Shown here: positions 6,543-14,107 of the stretch, one piece after another | Layout of the letters: each line of letters opens with the position of its first letter | Numbering within the stretch: the first letter of the stretch is position 1 | Origin: CAYZMH01 sp964479445 | GTDB lineage: Bacteria; Bacteroidota; Bacteroidia; Bacteroidales; GCA-2748055 | Direction of reading: 5' to 3' | DNA: 22,792 nt | Assembly (NCBI GenBank): GCA_964479445.1 | Contig: CAYZMH010000058.1 | Location: 1-22,792 of the forward strand | Made by a program: the position numbers and the translations under genes | Notes under the pieces: model-generated | Told to the model about the DNA's origin: nothing | What the model saw: the letters and a program-made list of their open reading frames with translations, nothing else | Databases searched by the model: none

Positions 6543-7721
6543 ATGAAAAGTATGACAGACAATTATAAAGAGGCGCTGGTTTCTCTTCGCCGCCAGTTGC
6601 ATGAGTTTCCCGAAGTGGCCCACCGGGAAACGGAAACGGCAAACCGCATCGCTGATTTCCTCAACCACTTCGAACCCGATAAACTGGTCCGAAACCTGGG
6701 AGGAAACGGATTGGCAGCGATTTACAACGGGAAAGAGGACGGACCCACTATCATGATCCGCTGTGAGCTGGACGGATTGCCCATCCAGGAGGAGACCACC
6801 GTGTCGTACCGGTCGCAGTATTCGGGGAAAGGGCATTTATGCGGACACGACGGGCATATGACCATGGTGGCCGGATTGGCGCCTTTGTTGTCGGCATCAA
6901 GACCCGCGAGGGGCCGTGTTATCCTGCTCTTTCAACCGGCCGAAGAGACGGGGGAGGGAGCCTCCCTGGTGGTTGAAGATGAACAGTTCCCTCAGCTGGA
7001 ACCCGACTACATCTTCGCACTTCACAACCTTCCGGGTTTCGAGGAATCGGCTATCATCCTGAGAAAAGGCATTTTTGCTTCGGCGTCGCGCGGACTGATC
7101 CTGAAGCTGAAGGGAGCCTCATCCCATGCCAGTCACCCCGAGGATGGTATCAACCCCTCGCTGGCTGCCGCACAGATTGTCCAGTCCCTGATGACGATCT
7201 CCCAGATGGCAGTTCCGCTCCACGAAGCCGCCCTGGTAACCCCGATCCATACCCGCATCGGGCAACGCGCCTTTGGAACCTCCCCGGGGGAAGGAGAGGT
7301 GATGTTCACCCTCCGCACCCATAGCAACGAAAGTATGCAGGTACTGGAAAAACAGGCCCTGCAGCAGGCAGAGAATATCGCGGCAGCGCACGGACTTGCC
7401 CTGGAGAGTGAATGGACCGAGCCTTTTGAAGCCGTTTATAACGACGCCGGGTGTGTCGACCGGGTGGAGCGGTGTGCCCGGAACCTGGAACTACCGGTAG
7501 CCTGGAAAGAGGTGCCTTTCCCCTGGTCAGAGGACTTCGGGGTATTTACCGGGAATTATAAGGGGGCTCTGTTCGGACTTGGCTCCGGAATAACCCAGCC
7601 CCAGTTGCACAACGAGAAGTACGACTTCCCGGATAGTATCCTGGAAAAAGGCACCCTGATGTTCTATAGCCTGGTACATGATTTGCTGGAAGATGAATCC
7701 GGAACAACCGGCGGCTCATAA
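6543..7721 (+). CDS. M20D-family amidohydrolase/peptidase
   Basis: The product has 392 residues, the usual length for M20D zinc amidohydrolases (aminoacylase, IAA-amino acid hydrolase, N-acyl amino acid hydrolase and carboxypeptidase types). Visible metal and catalytic residues are Cys100 and His102 in GHLCGHDGHM, Glu134-Glu135 in QPAEETGEGA, His161 in FALHNLPG and His356 in QLHNEKYDFPD; HASHPEDGINP is the lid/dimerisation segment. There is no signal peptide, so it acts in the cytoplasm. The usual RADxDALP motif reads RCELDGLP (73-80), a notable variation. An ATG three codons later (6552) is an alternative start. The alanine racemase gene starts 11 bases after the stop. Substrate cannot be read from sequence; a role in recycling acylated amino acids or peptides is an inference from the family. 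Confidence 0.88.
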   Translation: MKSMTDNYKEALVSLRRQLHEFPEVAHRETETANRIADFLNHFEPDKLVRNLGGNGLAAIYNGKEDGPTIMIRCELDGLPIQEETTVSYRSQYSGKGHLCGHDGHMTMVAGLAPLLSASRPARGRVILLFQPAEETGEGASLVVEDEQFPQLEPDYIFALHNLPGFEESAIILRKGIFASASRGLILKLKGASSHASHPEDGINPSLAAAQIVQSLMTISQMAVPLHEAALVTPIHTRIGQRAFGTSPGEGEVMFTLRTHSNESMQVLEKQALQQAENIAAAHGLALESEWTEPFEAVYNDAGCVDRVERCARNLELPVAWKEVPFPWSEDFGVFTGNYKGALFGLGSGITQPQLHNEKYDFPDSILEKGTLMFYSLVHDLLEDESGTTGGS

Positions 7722-7732
7722 ACCTGATAACT

Positions 7733-8896
7733 ATGTTGCACACCTCTTACATTGAGCTCAGCAAAAAAGCCCTGAAAAACAACATCAGTTATATGCGGGA
7801 CATCCTTAGCAATGGTGCCCGGTACTCCATGGTGATCAAGGGAAATGCATACGGTCATGGTATCGAGAGCATCATCCCCATGGCCGAGGAGATAGGAATA
7901 GACCACTTTTCCGTGTTCTCTGTAGCCGAGGCCGTCAGGGCAACCAAAGTGAAACAGAGCTTCTGTGATATCATGATCATGGGATGGATCGATAACGACC
8001 AGCTGGAATGGGCCATACTCAATGAAGTCTCTTTTTACGTATTTACGTTCGATCGCCTCAAGGCAGCTACCAGTGCTGCCCGCAAACTGAAGAAAAAAGC
8101 AAAAATTCACCTGGAACTGGAGACCGGTATGCACCGGACCGGTTTCAGCGAAGCCAATGTAGGAAAACTCACGCGCTACGTGCGACGCTACCGCCAGCAT
8201 CTACACCTGGAAGGCATCTGCACCCACTACGCAGGTGCCGAATCAATCAATAACTACGACCGGATCCGGAAGCAGATCCGAACCTTCAACAGGCTCTGCC
8301 GTCAGATCCAGCACATGGGCATCGTTCCCCGGTACCGGCACACTGCTTGTTCAGCCGCCGTACTCAGGTACCCCGAAACGATCATGGACCTGGTCAGGGT
8401 GGGAATTGCCAACTACGGCTTCTGGCCCAGCGACGAGTTGCGCATGCACCACTTCATCGACAGCGAAAAAAGCGGGGTCACACCCTCCGATCCCCTGGAC
8501 CGTGTACTGACCTGGAAAAGCTTCATCATGAGCATCAATAAGGTGGGTGCCGGCGAATACATCAGCTATGGGAAAACCTATCTTACCAACCGCGATACTA
8601 CCATCGCCACCATCCCGGTGGGATATGGATACGGGTATACACGCACACTCAGCAACATGGGCCATGTGCTTCTGCACGGACAACGCGTCAAGGTAGTGGG
8701 TACGGTGAATATGAACATGATGGTAGTCGATATCACCGACATTAAAAACCCGGCCGTGGGAGACGAAGTGGTACTCATTGGCTCCCAGGGAAAAAACACC
8801 ATCACCGTCAGCTCCTTCGGGGACATGACCAACAGCCTCAACTACGAATTACTGACCCGCCTTCCGAACCATATACCACGTTACGTTGTTGAATAG
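7733..8896 (+). CDS. alr: Alanine racemase (PLP-dependent)
   Basis: The product has 387 residues, single-domain Alr length without a fused MurF. Lys36 in MVIKGNAYGHG is the PLP-binding lysine, Arg135 in GMHRTGF the substrate carboxylate contact, Arg222 in VRVGIANYG the residue over the PLP ring nitrogen, and Tyr279 in EYISYGKTY the second catalytic base. PLP-phosphate contacts are near the C-terminus (NYELLTRLPNHIPR). Two sites differ from textbook Alr: the GYADGY motif reads GYGYGYTR (298-304), and the MD pair near the active site (Met312-Asp313 in the Geobacillus enzyme) reads MN (Met327-Asn328). Alr makes D-alanine for peptidoglycan; the substitutions leave room for a different amino acid. 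It is probably co-transcribed with the preceding amidohydrolase. Confidence 0.85.
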   Translation: MLHTSYIELSKKALKNNISYMRDILSNGARYSMVIKGNAYGHGIESIIPMAEEIGIDHFSVFSVAEAVRATKVKQSFCDIMIMGWIDNDQLEWAILNEVSFYVFTFDRLKAATSAARKLKKKAKIHLELETGMHRTGFSEANVGKLTRYVRRYRQHLHLEGICTHYAGAESINNYDRIRKQIRTFNRLCRQIQHMGIVPRYRHTACSAAVLRYPETIMDLVRVGIANYGFWPSDELRMHHFIDSEKSGVTPSDPLDRVLTWKSFIMSINKVGAGEYISYGKTYLTNRDTTIATIPVGYGYGYTRTLSNMGHVLLHGQRVKVVGTVNMNMMVVDITDIKNPAVGDEVVLIGSQGKNTITVSSFGDMTNSLNYELLTRLPNHIPRYVVE

Positions 8897-8965
8897 GAAA
8901 GCAGTAGGGACAAGTGAATAAAAAGAAAAATTTGCTTTTCTCCCAAAAATGTGTATATTAACCAT

Positions 8966-9283
8966 ATGTTGAAACGCTATATTACCATCCTAATCATCAG
9001 TATTCTGGTGGTCATCTTTGCCATCCAGAACGTGGAACCGGTGGCGATCAACCTCTGGGTAGTTGATGTCAATGCATCGCTATCACTTATTATCATCATT
9101 TCTCTTACAATCGGTGCCCTTCTTACGCTGCTTTTTGCTTACCAGGAACTCAGTAGACGCAGAAAACGAATCGTGGAACTGGAAAAAAAGCTCGGTGCGA
9201 AGAAGAAGGAAGGCACCTCGGTAAACACTTATCTGAATGATCCTGAATTTGAGACGGATTCGGGAGATGACGACGACAACTGA
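8966..9283 (+). CDS. LapA-domain small membrane protein
   Basis: The product has 105 residues from the ATG at 8966; a GTG five codons earlier is open but gives no better signal. Two hydrophobic segments flank the classic LapA linker: residues about 5-20 (YITILIISILVVIFAIQN), then VEPVAINLWVVDVNASLS, then about 38-58 (LIIIISLTIGALLTLLFAY). A basic coiled-coil follows (ELSRRRKRIVELEKKLG) and an acidic tail (DSGDDDDN). LapA/YciS proteins are inner-membrane proteins linked in E. coli to control of lipopolysaccharide synthesis with LapB. Upstream, TTTG at 8931-8934 and TATATTAA at 8954-8961 are spaced 19 bases apart like a Bacteroidota promoter, but the -7 match is weak and would give an almost leaderless transcript. 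Confidence 0.8.
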   Translation: MLKRYITILIISILVVIFAIQNVEPVAINLWVVDVNASLSLIIIISLTIGALLTLLFAYQELSRRRKRIVELEKKLGAKKKEGTSVNTYLNDPEFETDSGDDDDN

Positions 9284-9300
9284 CCGTTAAGTAAACACCT

Positions 9301-9328
9301 GGCGGGGACATTGGCATATCTCCCCGGC
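9301..9328 (+). other. GC-rich hairpin after the LapA gene
   Basis: CGGGGA at about 9304-9309 can pair with TCCCCG at about 9322-9327, just downstream of the LapA stop. There is no T-tract, so it is not a standard intrinsic terminator; it may stabilise or end the transcript. Confidence 0.25.
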
Positions 9329-9460
9329 TGACCACGGAGAACAGCTTTAGCTCTTCTTCCATCCATGGTGGCTCCTGCTGTAAAGGAGTTAAACTCAGAC
9401 GAAGATCATAATGAGCTGCGAATCTTAATATTATATACAAACCATAAATATCAAACAAAA

Positions 9461-10849
9461 ATGAAACTAAAAAGAAGTGTATTCTATTTAACAGGAATAA
9501 TGACATTCACATTACTACTGGGTTTCCAGAGTTGCTCCAGTGATAAAACAAGCCAGGAAGCGGAGAAACTCCTGGAAAAGCAGGCACAGGTTCTGGAAAA
9601 GGAACAGGAATCCATAGACCAGGTTCTGGAACAATTCCGCAAAACAAGGGATTCCCTGGTAAGCCAGCAGGAATCTCTTATGAGGGATAAGGAACAGGTC
9701 GAGGCAGAAATGTTGAAAATGGATTCAGCACAGGCCGACCTGGCAAAAACACTGAAAGAGGAACAGCAGGACTCGCTCAGCGAAAAAAAGAGCGAGCTGC
9801 AAAACAGGCTTGCCGCTCTCAATGACAGTCTTTCCAATGTGTCGGGTATGATCGAAAACCTTGATCAGAAACGAGACACTCTGAACGTGCAGGAAAAACA
9901 ACTCTCCGAACAGGTGGGAACTGCACGTGAAAAGCTGGTCACCGGTATTGAGGAGGTTGACAGCAGACTGGACGAAATTGAAAAGCAGCGTCTGGTTAAG
10001 CAGAAGGAGCTGGAACTGAATAACCAGAAAATTGAGCTGGCAGAGCGCAAGATCGACCTGCTCGAGGATGAAAAAAACCTTTACATGCGTGAGAAAAACG
10101 ACCTGTTGAAAAAAGGAGCCGAATCCACGGAATTGCAAAATTTCAATTTGAAAATCAGTGAGATAAACGGATACCTTGAAGAAGAACAGAACAAGATCAA
10201 TAATGCGGAGAGCGCCATCAGTTCCATCAATGCCTGGCTCCAGGATGTAAATGAACTGGAAACACGTTTGCGTAACATGATGGAGGATGAATATGATAAA
10301 AACGAGACCATTGAATCCTTTACTAGTGAGGAGACAGCCAGGCTGGAAAAAGAGAAAGAGAACATCAATGCAGAGATCTCCAGGCTCGACTCTGTGCAGG
10401 CCACTCTTAATAACCAGAAATCACGGGTCGACAGCCAACTTGCCAATGTCGACCAGGAGATGTCTCTGCTGAAGGATAAAGACCTGTCCTCCATCCTTGC
10501 AGAGAAAGCAGAACTGGAATCCGAAGAAGCCATGCTCTCCGAACAGGAGGCCGATCTGATGGCAGAGAGCAGACCCTCCGGGTCAGAAAGCGTGTCGGCA
10601 CTCAGCGGTGACGAAATGCTGAGCGAACTGGAATCCGAGATCCGGGCTCGCAGGAAATCCATTGAAAATCTCAAATCAGAGATCGCTGCCGAACAACAGG
10701 ATCTGGCTGAGAAAAGGGCGGAGATTGACAAAAATCGCTCCGACCGGGCATCAGCATTGGGAATCACTACGATCATCATTGTTGTATTGGGTCTGGCAGC
10801 AGTTGCAGTGTTCTACTTCGTAGGACGCAAAAGACGAAAAAGTCAATAG
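9461..10849 (+). CDS. Long coiled-coil envelope protein with lipobox and C-terminal anchor
   Basis: The product has 462 residues from the ATG at 9461; the frame is open 32 codons further upstream, but only this ATG gives a signal peptide. Residues 1-24 (MKLKRSVFYLTG..., hydrophobic core FTLLLG) lead to Cys25 in GFQSC-SSD, a loose Bacteroidota lipobox. Residues about 33-430 are almost continuous coiled coil rich in Glu, Lys, Gln and Leu, with heptad patterns and few breaks (a Ser-rich gap near GSESVSALSG). Residues about 433-454 form a transmembrane helix (TTIIIVVLGLAAVAVFYFVG) followed by a basic tail RKRRKSQ, which points into the cytoplasm. The body is therefore periplasmic, tethered to the inner membrane at the C-terminus and perhaps lipid-anchored at the N-terminus. 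No named family is recognised. Confidence 0.8.
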   Translation: MKLKRSVFYLTGIMTFTLLLGFQSCSSDKTSQEAEKLLEKQAQVLEKEQESIDQVLEQFRKTRDSLVSQQESLMRDKEQVEAEMLKMDSAQADLAKTLKEEQQDSLSEKKSELQNRLAALNDSLSNVSGMIENLDQKRDTLNVQEKQLSEQVGTAREKLVTGIEEVDSRLDEIEKQRLVKQKELELNNQKIELAERKIDLLEDEKNLYMREKNDLLKKGAESTELQNFNLKISEINGYLEEEQNKINNAESAISSINAWLQDVNELETRLRNMMEDEYDKNETIESFTSEETARLEKEKENINAEISRLDSVQATLNNQKSRVDSQLANVDQEMSLLKDKDLSSILAEKAELESEEAMLSEQEADLMAESRPSGSESVSALSGDEMLSELESEIRARRKSIENLKSEIAAEQQDLAEKRAEIDKNRSDRASALGITTIIIVVLGLAAVAVFYFVGRKRRKSQ

Positions 10850-10884
10850 TTAATTTAAGTGCGAAACATTAAAACCGTAAAACC

Positions 10885-11400
10885 ATGACAACAACATCTA
10901 ATTCCGATAAAGAGAATATGAAAAAGCAAAACGAAAATAAATCAACCGGGTCAAACACAGAAAAAAACACCACGCAGGAGAGTAATTTCTGGGAAGACAC
11001 CAAAGAGAACATCAACGAAGGAGCAAAAGCGATCGGGGATGAAGCCCGGGGGCTGGGGGAAAAGATCTCCTCCTACTCCGAAATCATCTTTGGGAAAATC
11101 AAAGACCGTACCAGCGAAGTGGTGAAATCAGGGATGGAACTCACGCGCGATGCGGTTAATAAAGCGCAGGAGCAGGCCGAAACCTACCGCGACAGGTACG
11201 AGATACGTAAACTTAATGAGGAGAAGAAGCGTGTAGCCTCCCAGCTTGGCATGAACTTCTATCTCACTCTGAAGAATAACGAGAACAAGATTCCCGAGAC
11301 TTACCTGCGAAGGAAAGAGCCAAAATCCCTGCTCAAGGAGATGGAGGACCTGGACAAGCAGATACTGGAGCGGTCTGAAAATGAGAATTCAGAGGATTAA
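10885..11400 (+). CDS. Helical, charged cytoplasmic protein of unknown function
   Basis: The product has 171 residues without signal peptide or membrane segment; an ATG at 10918 (residue 12) is an alternative start. The first 35 residues are a low-complexity Asn/Lys/Thr/Ser tail. Residues about 36-100 form amphipathic helices with Gly/Ala-rich spacing (FWEDTKENINEGAKAIGDEA, GLGEKISSYSEIIFGKIKDR) reminiscent of LEA/apolipoprotein-like stress proteins. Residues about 105-165 are a charged helical domain (RDRYEIRKLNEEKKRVASQL ... KSLLKEMEDLDKQILERSE). It is 35 bases after the coiled-coil gene, and the pair ends at a strong terminator, so the two are probably co-transcribed. I do not recognise the family. 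Confidence 0.7.
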   Translation: MTTTSNSDKENMKKQNENKSTGSNTEKNTTQESNFWEDTKENINEGAKAIGDEARGLGEKISSYSEIIFGKIKDRTSEVVKSGMELTRDAVNKAQEQAETYRDRYEIRKLNEEKKRVASQLGMNFYLTLKNNENKIPETYLRRKEPKSLLKEMEDLDKQILERSENENSED

Positions 11401-11411
11401 ACCAGTACCAT

Positions 11412-11440
11412 AGCCGGTCCGGCCGGACCGGCTTTTTTTT
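11412..11440 (+). terminator. Strong intrinsic terminator
   Basis: A perfect 22-base palindrome at 11412-11433 (left arm AGCCGGTCC, centre GGCC) is followed by a run of eight T from 11433. It lies 11 bases after the stop of the preceding gene and ends that transcription unit. Confidence 0.92.
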
Positions 11441-11458
11441 ATCAAGTGAAACCAAACT

Positions 11459-11471
11459 ATGTATAATACAT
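11459..11471. promoter_or_regulatory. Small palindrome upstream of the LapA-like gene
   Basis: ATGTATAATACAT is a 13-base perfect inverted repeat with a TATAAT centre, between the terminator and the gene at 11484. It could be an operator or promoter element; this is only a pattern observation. Confidence 0.25.
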
Positions 11472-11483
11472 TAAGAAACGATC

Positions 11484-11945
11484 ATGAAAAACCATAAACT
11501 CAATAACGCTGTTAATATCATCCTGATTCTTTACCTGGCCAGCTGGATCTATTATGCCGTATTCAACTGGGATGTGTTTGCCATAAAACTCAACACCAAT
11601 GCCGGTTTTTCGGTAATTGGCGGGTACCCCTTTGTCTTCTTCTTTATCTTGGGCCTCGTCGGCCTGCTGATCCTCAAGTATATTATCCACATCTCCCTGT
11701 TGCAAAAAGATCGGGGCGAAAAAGATCAGCGCCACAGGATCACGATCCTGGAGAAGGATATCGAAATCCTCAAGATGAAAGAGGTGTTGTTTAAAATGCA
11801 AACCAGTGAGATGAGCAAAAACAGCTCCCATCTCAACGCCCTTCACGAAAAGCTGGACGCATTGTCGAACCAGATCTCCCATGAGGAAGAGAAGAGCCAG
11901 AAAAGTGAGAGCGAACAGCGGGACAATCCGGAACCCAATGCCTGA
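11484..11945 (+). CDS. LapA-like two-helix membrane protein with coiled-coil tail
   Basis: The product has 153 residues. Two membrane helices (about 8-27, NIILILYLASWIYYAVF, and about 46-68, YPFVFFFILGLVGLLILKYI) surround a short segment NWDVFAIKLNTNAGFSVIGG that resembles the NxxPVxxNL linker of LapA proteins. A cytoplasmic coiled coil follows (HRITILEKDIEILKMKEVLF, then SSHLNALHEKLDALSNQ) with an acidic, hydrophilic end. The topology and order match the gene at 8966, so it may be a divergent, longer paralogue. It begins a new unit just after a terminator and is followed after 27 bases by the HdeD gene. The family assignment is tentative. Confidence 0.6.
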   Translation: MKNHKLNNAVNIILILYLASWIYYAVFNWDVFAIKLNTNAGFSVIGGYPFVFFFILGLVGLLILKYIIHISLLQKDRGEKDQRHRITILEKDIEILKMKEVLFKMQTSEMSKNSSHLNALHEKLDALSNQISHEEEKSQKSESEQRDNPEPNA

Positions 11946-11972
11946 TCCTGATCCTGTGCCCTCCTTATAACA

Positions 11973-12539
11973 ATGCTAATTTCAAAAAGACCCATACCTA
12001 TGCCCATATTTGTACGATCCACACCATGGCTGATGACCCTCCAGGGACTGCTGCTGGTGATCTTCGGCGGAGTCGTTTTGGCCTACCCCGAAGTGAGCCT
12101 GGCCGCCCTTACGCGCCTCCTTGGTTTTTTTCTCATCCTGGCTGGTATATTTATGCTGATCAGTTCCAGGTTCGGACGAAGCGAAACAAACCCGATCCTG
12201 CTCTTTGAAGGGATCTTTGAACTCGGACTCGGTGCCATCTTTGCCATCTTCCCCCAGGCGGTTGCCAGTGCCTTTATCGTGATCCTCGGGATTATCACCT
12301 TTTTGGCCGGACTGGCAGGGTTATGGTTCCTTGTACGAGCAAGGGCCCCTCTCTTCAGCATTGCCGTATTGCGGAATACCCTGATCCTTCTTTTCGGCCT
12401 CTTCCTGCTGGTCAATCCCCTGAAAGGTCAGGCCGCCCTTGCCGTGATCATCGGGGTATTCTCCCTGGTCTTTGGGATTATATCCCTCTACAGCGGATAT
12501 CGGATGTTTCGGTTGAATAAGTCAGGGAAAAGTGGTTAA
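11973..12539 (+). CDS. HdeD family (DUF308) membrane protein
   Basis: The product has 188 residues with six hydrophobic helices in three hairpins, each with the repeated HdeD pattern: MTLQGLLLVIFGGVVLAYPE, then FELGLGAIFAIFPQ, then LILLFGLFLLVNPLKG; repeats of GxxxIxxGIxxI also appear (LGFFLILAGIFMLISS, IIGVFSLVFGIISLYSGYRM). HdeD-type proteins are inner-membrane proteins linked to acid resistance at high cell density in E. coli. An ATG at 12000 (residue 10) is an alternative start closer to the first helix. It sits between the LapA-like gene and the mla operon, and its stop codon overlaps a candidate promoter for mlaE. Confidence 0.87.
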   Translation: MLISKRPIPMPIFVRSTPWLMTLQGLLLVIFGGVVLAYPEVSLAALTRLLGFFLILAGIFMLISSRFGRSETNPILLFEGIFELGLGAIFAIFPQAVASAFIVILGIITFLAGLAGLWFLVRARAPLFSIAVLRNTLILLFGLFLLVNPLKGQAALAVIIGVFSLVFGIISLYSGYRMFRLNKSGKSG

Positions 12540-12544
12540 ATTTG
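12513..12544 (+). promoter_or_regulatory. Candidate promoter of the mla operon
   Basis: TAAATTTG at 12537-12544 fully matches the Bacteroidota -7 consensus TAnnTTTG, and TTG at 12513-12515 lies 21 bases upstream in the -33 position. The mlaE ATG follows 27 bases after the -7 element. The element overlaps the stop codon of the HdeD gene. Confidence 0.42.
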
Positions 12545-12571
12545 TGAAGAACCGAGTCTGTAAAGCGGGAA

Positions 12572-13348
12572 ATGGACAGAAAACCTCTTATAACAAAAGA
12601 TGTTGAACGGTTTCTGACTGATATCGCAGGAATCACACAATTCACAGGGCTCTATTTCAAGAACCTGTTCAAGCGGCGCTTTGAAGGAAAAGAGTTTGTC
12701 AACCAGTGCTTCCGCACCGGGTACCAGTCGATTTTGCTTATAAGCGTCACTGCCCTTATACTCGGACTCGTATTGACCATTCAGACCCGTCCGATCCTGG
12801 CTGACCTGGGAGCGGAGGCATGGTTACCCAATATGGTATTTATCTCCGTGGTTACAGAAATGGGTCCGGTTATCTTTGCCCTCCTGTTCGCAGGCAAAGT
12901 GGGATCGGGAATTGGTGCAGAACTCAGCTCCATGCGGGTCACCGACCAGATCGATGCCATGGAGGTTTCGGCGACCTATCCATTTAATTACCTGGTCGTC
13001 ACCCGCGTTTCAGCAACCACCCTGATGTTGCCCCTGCTGGTATTCTATGGCGATTTCCTCGCCTTCCTGGGGTCATTCCTGGGACTAAAAGCCTACAGCG
13101 ACATCAGTTTCCAGCTCTTTTTTACCCGTGCTTTCAGCGATTTCTTTTTCAGGGATATATTCCCTGCCACCATTAAAACGATCTTTTTTGGGTTTTTTGT
13201 GGGGGTCATAAGCAGCTACATGGGCTACTTCTCCGACAAAGGGACCGAAGGGGTGGGAAAATCGGCCAACTCGGCAGTGGTGGCCTCCTCCCTGGTGATC
13301 TTTCTGCTCGACCTGATAGCTGTACAAATCACCGATATTATCATCTGA
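12572..13348 (+). CDS. mlaE: MlaE/YrbE-family ABC lipid transporter permease
   Basis: The product has 258 residues, normal for the family. An N-terminal amphipathic interfacial helix region (about 10-45) is followed by five membrane helices. Family landmarks are EMGPVIFALLFAGKVGSGIGAELSSMRVTDQIDAMEV (about 90-130), the coupling region with the conserved Glu-Leu and EQIDA-like segment, and the late GKSANSAVVAS segment. MlaE is the inner-membrane permease of the MlaFEDB complex, which moves phospholipids between the inner membrane and the periplasm. The ATPase gene starts 3 bases after the stop. No mlaB or mlaC gene is visible here. Confidence 0.95.
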   Translation: MDRKPLITKDVERFLTDIAGITQFTGLYFKNLFKRRFEGKEFVNQCFRTGYQSILLISVTALILGLVLTIQTRPILADLGAEAWLPNMVFISVVTEMGPVIFALLFAGKVGSGIGAELSSMRVTDQIDAMEVSATYPFNYLVVTRVSATTLMLPLLVFYGDFLAFLGSFLGLKAYSDISFQLFFTRAFSDFFFRDIFPATIKTIFFGFFVGVISSYMGYFSDKGTEGVGKSANSAVVASSLVIFLLDLIAVQITDIII

Positions 13349-13351
13349 TCT

Positions 13352-14107
13352 ATGGCAAAAGAACGGATCGTACATATCAGCAACCTGGCCAAATCCTTCG
13401 GTAATAAAAAGGTCATAGAAGGAGTTTCCCTCACCTTGTTTGCCGGTGAGAACCTGGTAGTTCTCGGTAAATCCGGAACAGGCAAATCGGTGATCATGAA
13501 ATGTATCGTTGGTCTGTTGGAACCCGACCGGGGGAGTGTGAATGTATTCGGACAGGAAGTTACGGAAGCAGATGAGGATCAAATGGCTGCAATACGCTCC
13601 CGGATCGGCTACCTCTTCCAGGAAGGAGCCCTGTACGATTCCATGACCATCCTGGAAAATATGCTCTTCCCGGCCAAGAGGAATCCTGAAACCAGGAAAC
13701 TCCCGGAAAAAGAGCTGACAGACCTGGCAGAGATGAACCTGGAAAACGTTGGATTGGCAGAGGCCATAGACAAAATGCCGGCCGAACTTTCGGGTGGTAT
13801 GAAAAAGCGTGCCGGATTGGCCCGAACCCTCATGCTATCACCGGAATTGATCATATACGATGAACCCACAACCGGACTTGACCCGTTTACCAGCGAATCA
13901 ATCAGCCGCCTGATCATGAAGGTCAAAGAGAGATACGACACTTCGTCGATCATTATAACCCATGACATCGAATGTGCAAGCATAACCGGTGACAGGATTA
14001 CAGTACTCCACGAGGGCAAACTGGTCGCTGAAGGGACCATCCCAGAACTGAAAGAACATCCGGACGAAAACGTTCGCCTGTTCTTTACCAAACACGCAAT
14101 GCCATGA
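13352..14107 (+). CDS. mlaF: MlaF-family ABC lipid transporter ATPase
   Basis: The product has 251 residues, a complete nucleotide-binding domain. Walker A is GKSGTGKS (39-46), the Q-loop is LFQEGALYDSMT with Gln90, the signature is LSGGM (146-150), Walker B is LIIYDEP (166-172), the D-loop is TGLDP, and the switch histidine is in THD (His204). The LFQ-x-GALYDSM stretch and the LSGGMKKRAGLAR signature are typical of the MlaF/Mkl subfamily. It powers the MlaE permease with ATP. The last four bases (ATGA) overlap the start of mlaD, which suggests translational coupling. Confidence 0.96.
   Translation: MAKERIVHISNLAKSFGNKKVIEGVSLTLFAGENLVVLGKSGTGKSVIMKCIVGLLEPDRGSVNVFGQEVTEADEDQMAAIRSRIGYLFQEGALYDSMTILENMLFPAKRNPETRKLPEKELTDLAEMNLENVGLAEAIDKMPAELSGGMKKRAGLARTLMLSPELIIYDEPTTGLDPFTSESISRLIMKVKERYDTSSIIITHDIECASITGDRITVLHEGKLVAEGTIPELKEHPDENVRLFFTKHAMP

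Noticed and set aside
6507..6836. A 109-codon minus-strand frame over the start of the amidohydrolase
   Set aside because: It overlaps the conserved M20D coding sequence and has no homology pattern.
10081..10779. A 232-codon serine-rich open frame antisense to the coiled-coil gene
   Set aside because: It mirrors the Glu/Leu-rich codons of the real gene, has no domain or signal pattern, and is typical of antisense frames of coiled-coil genes.
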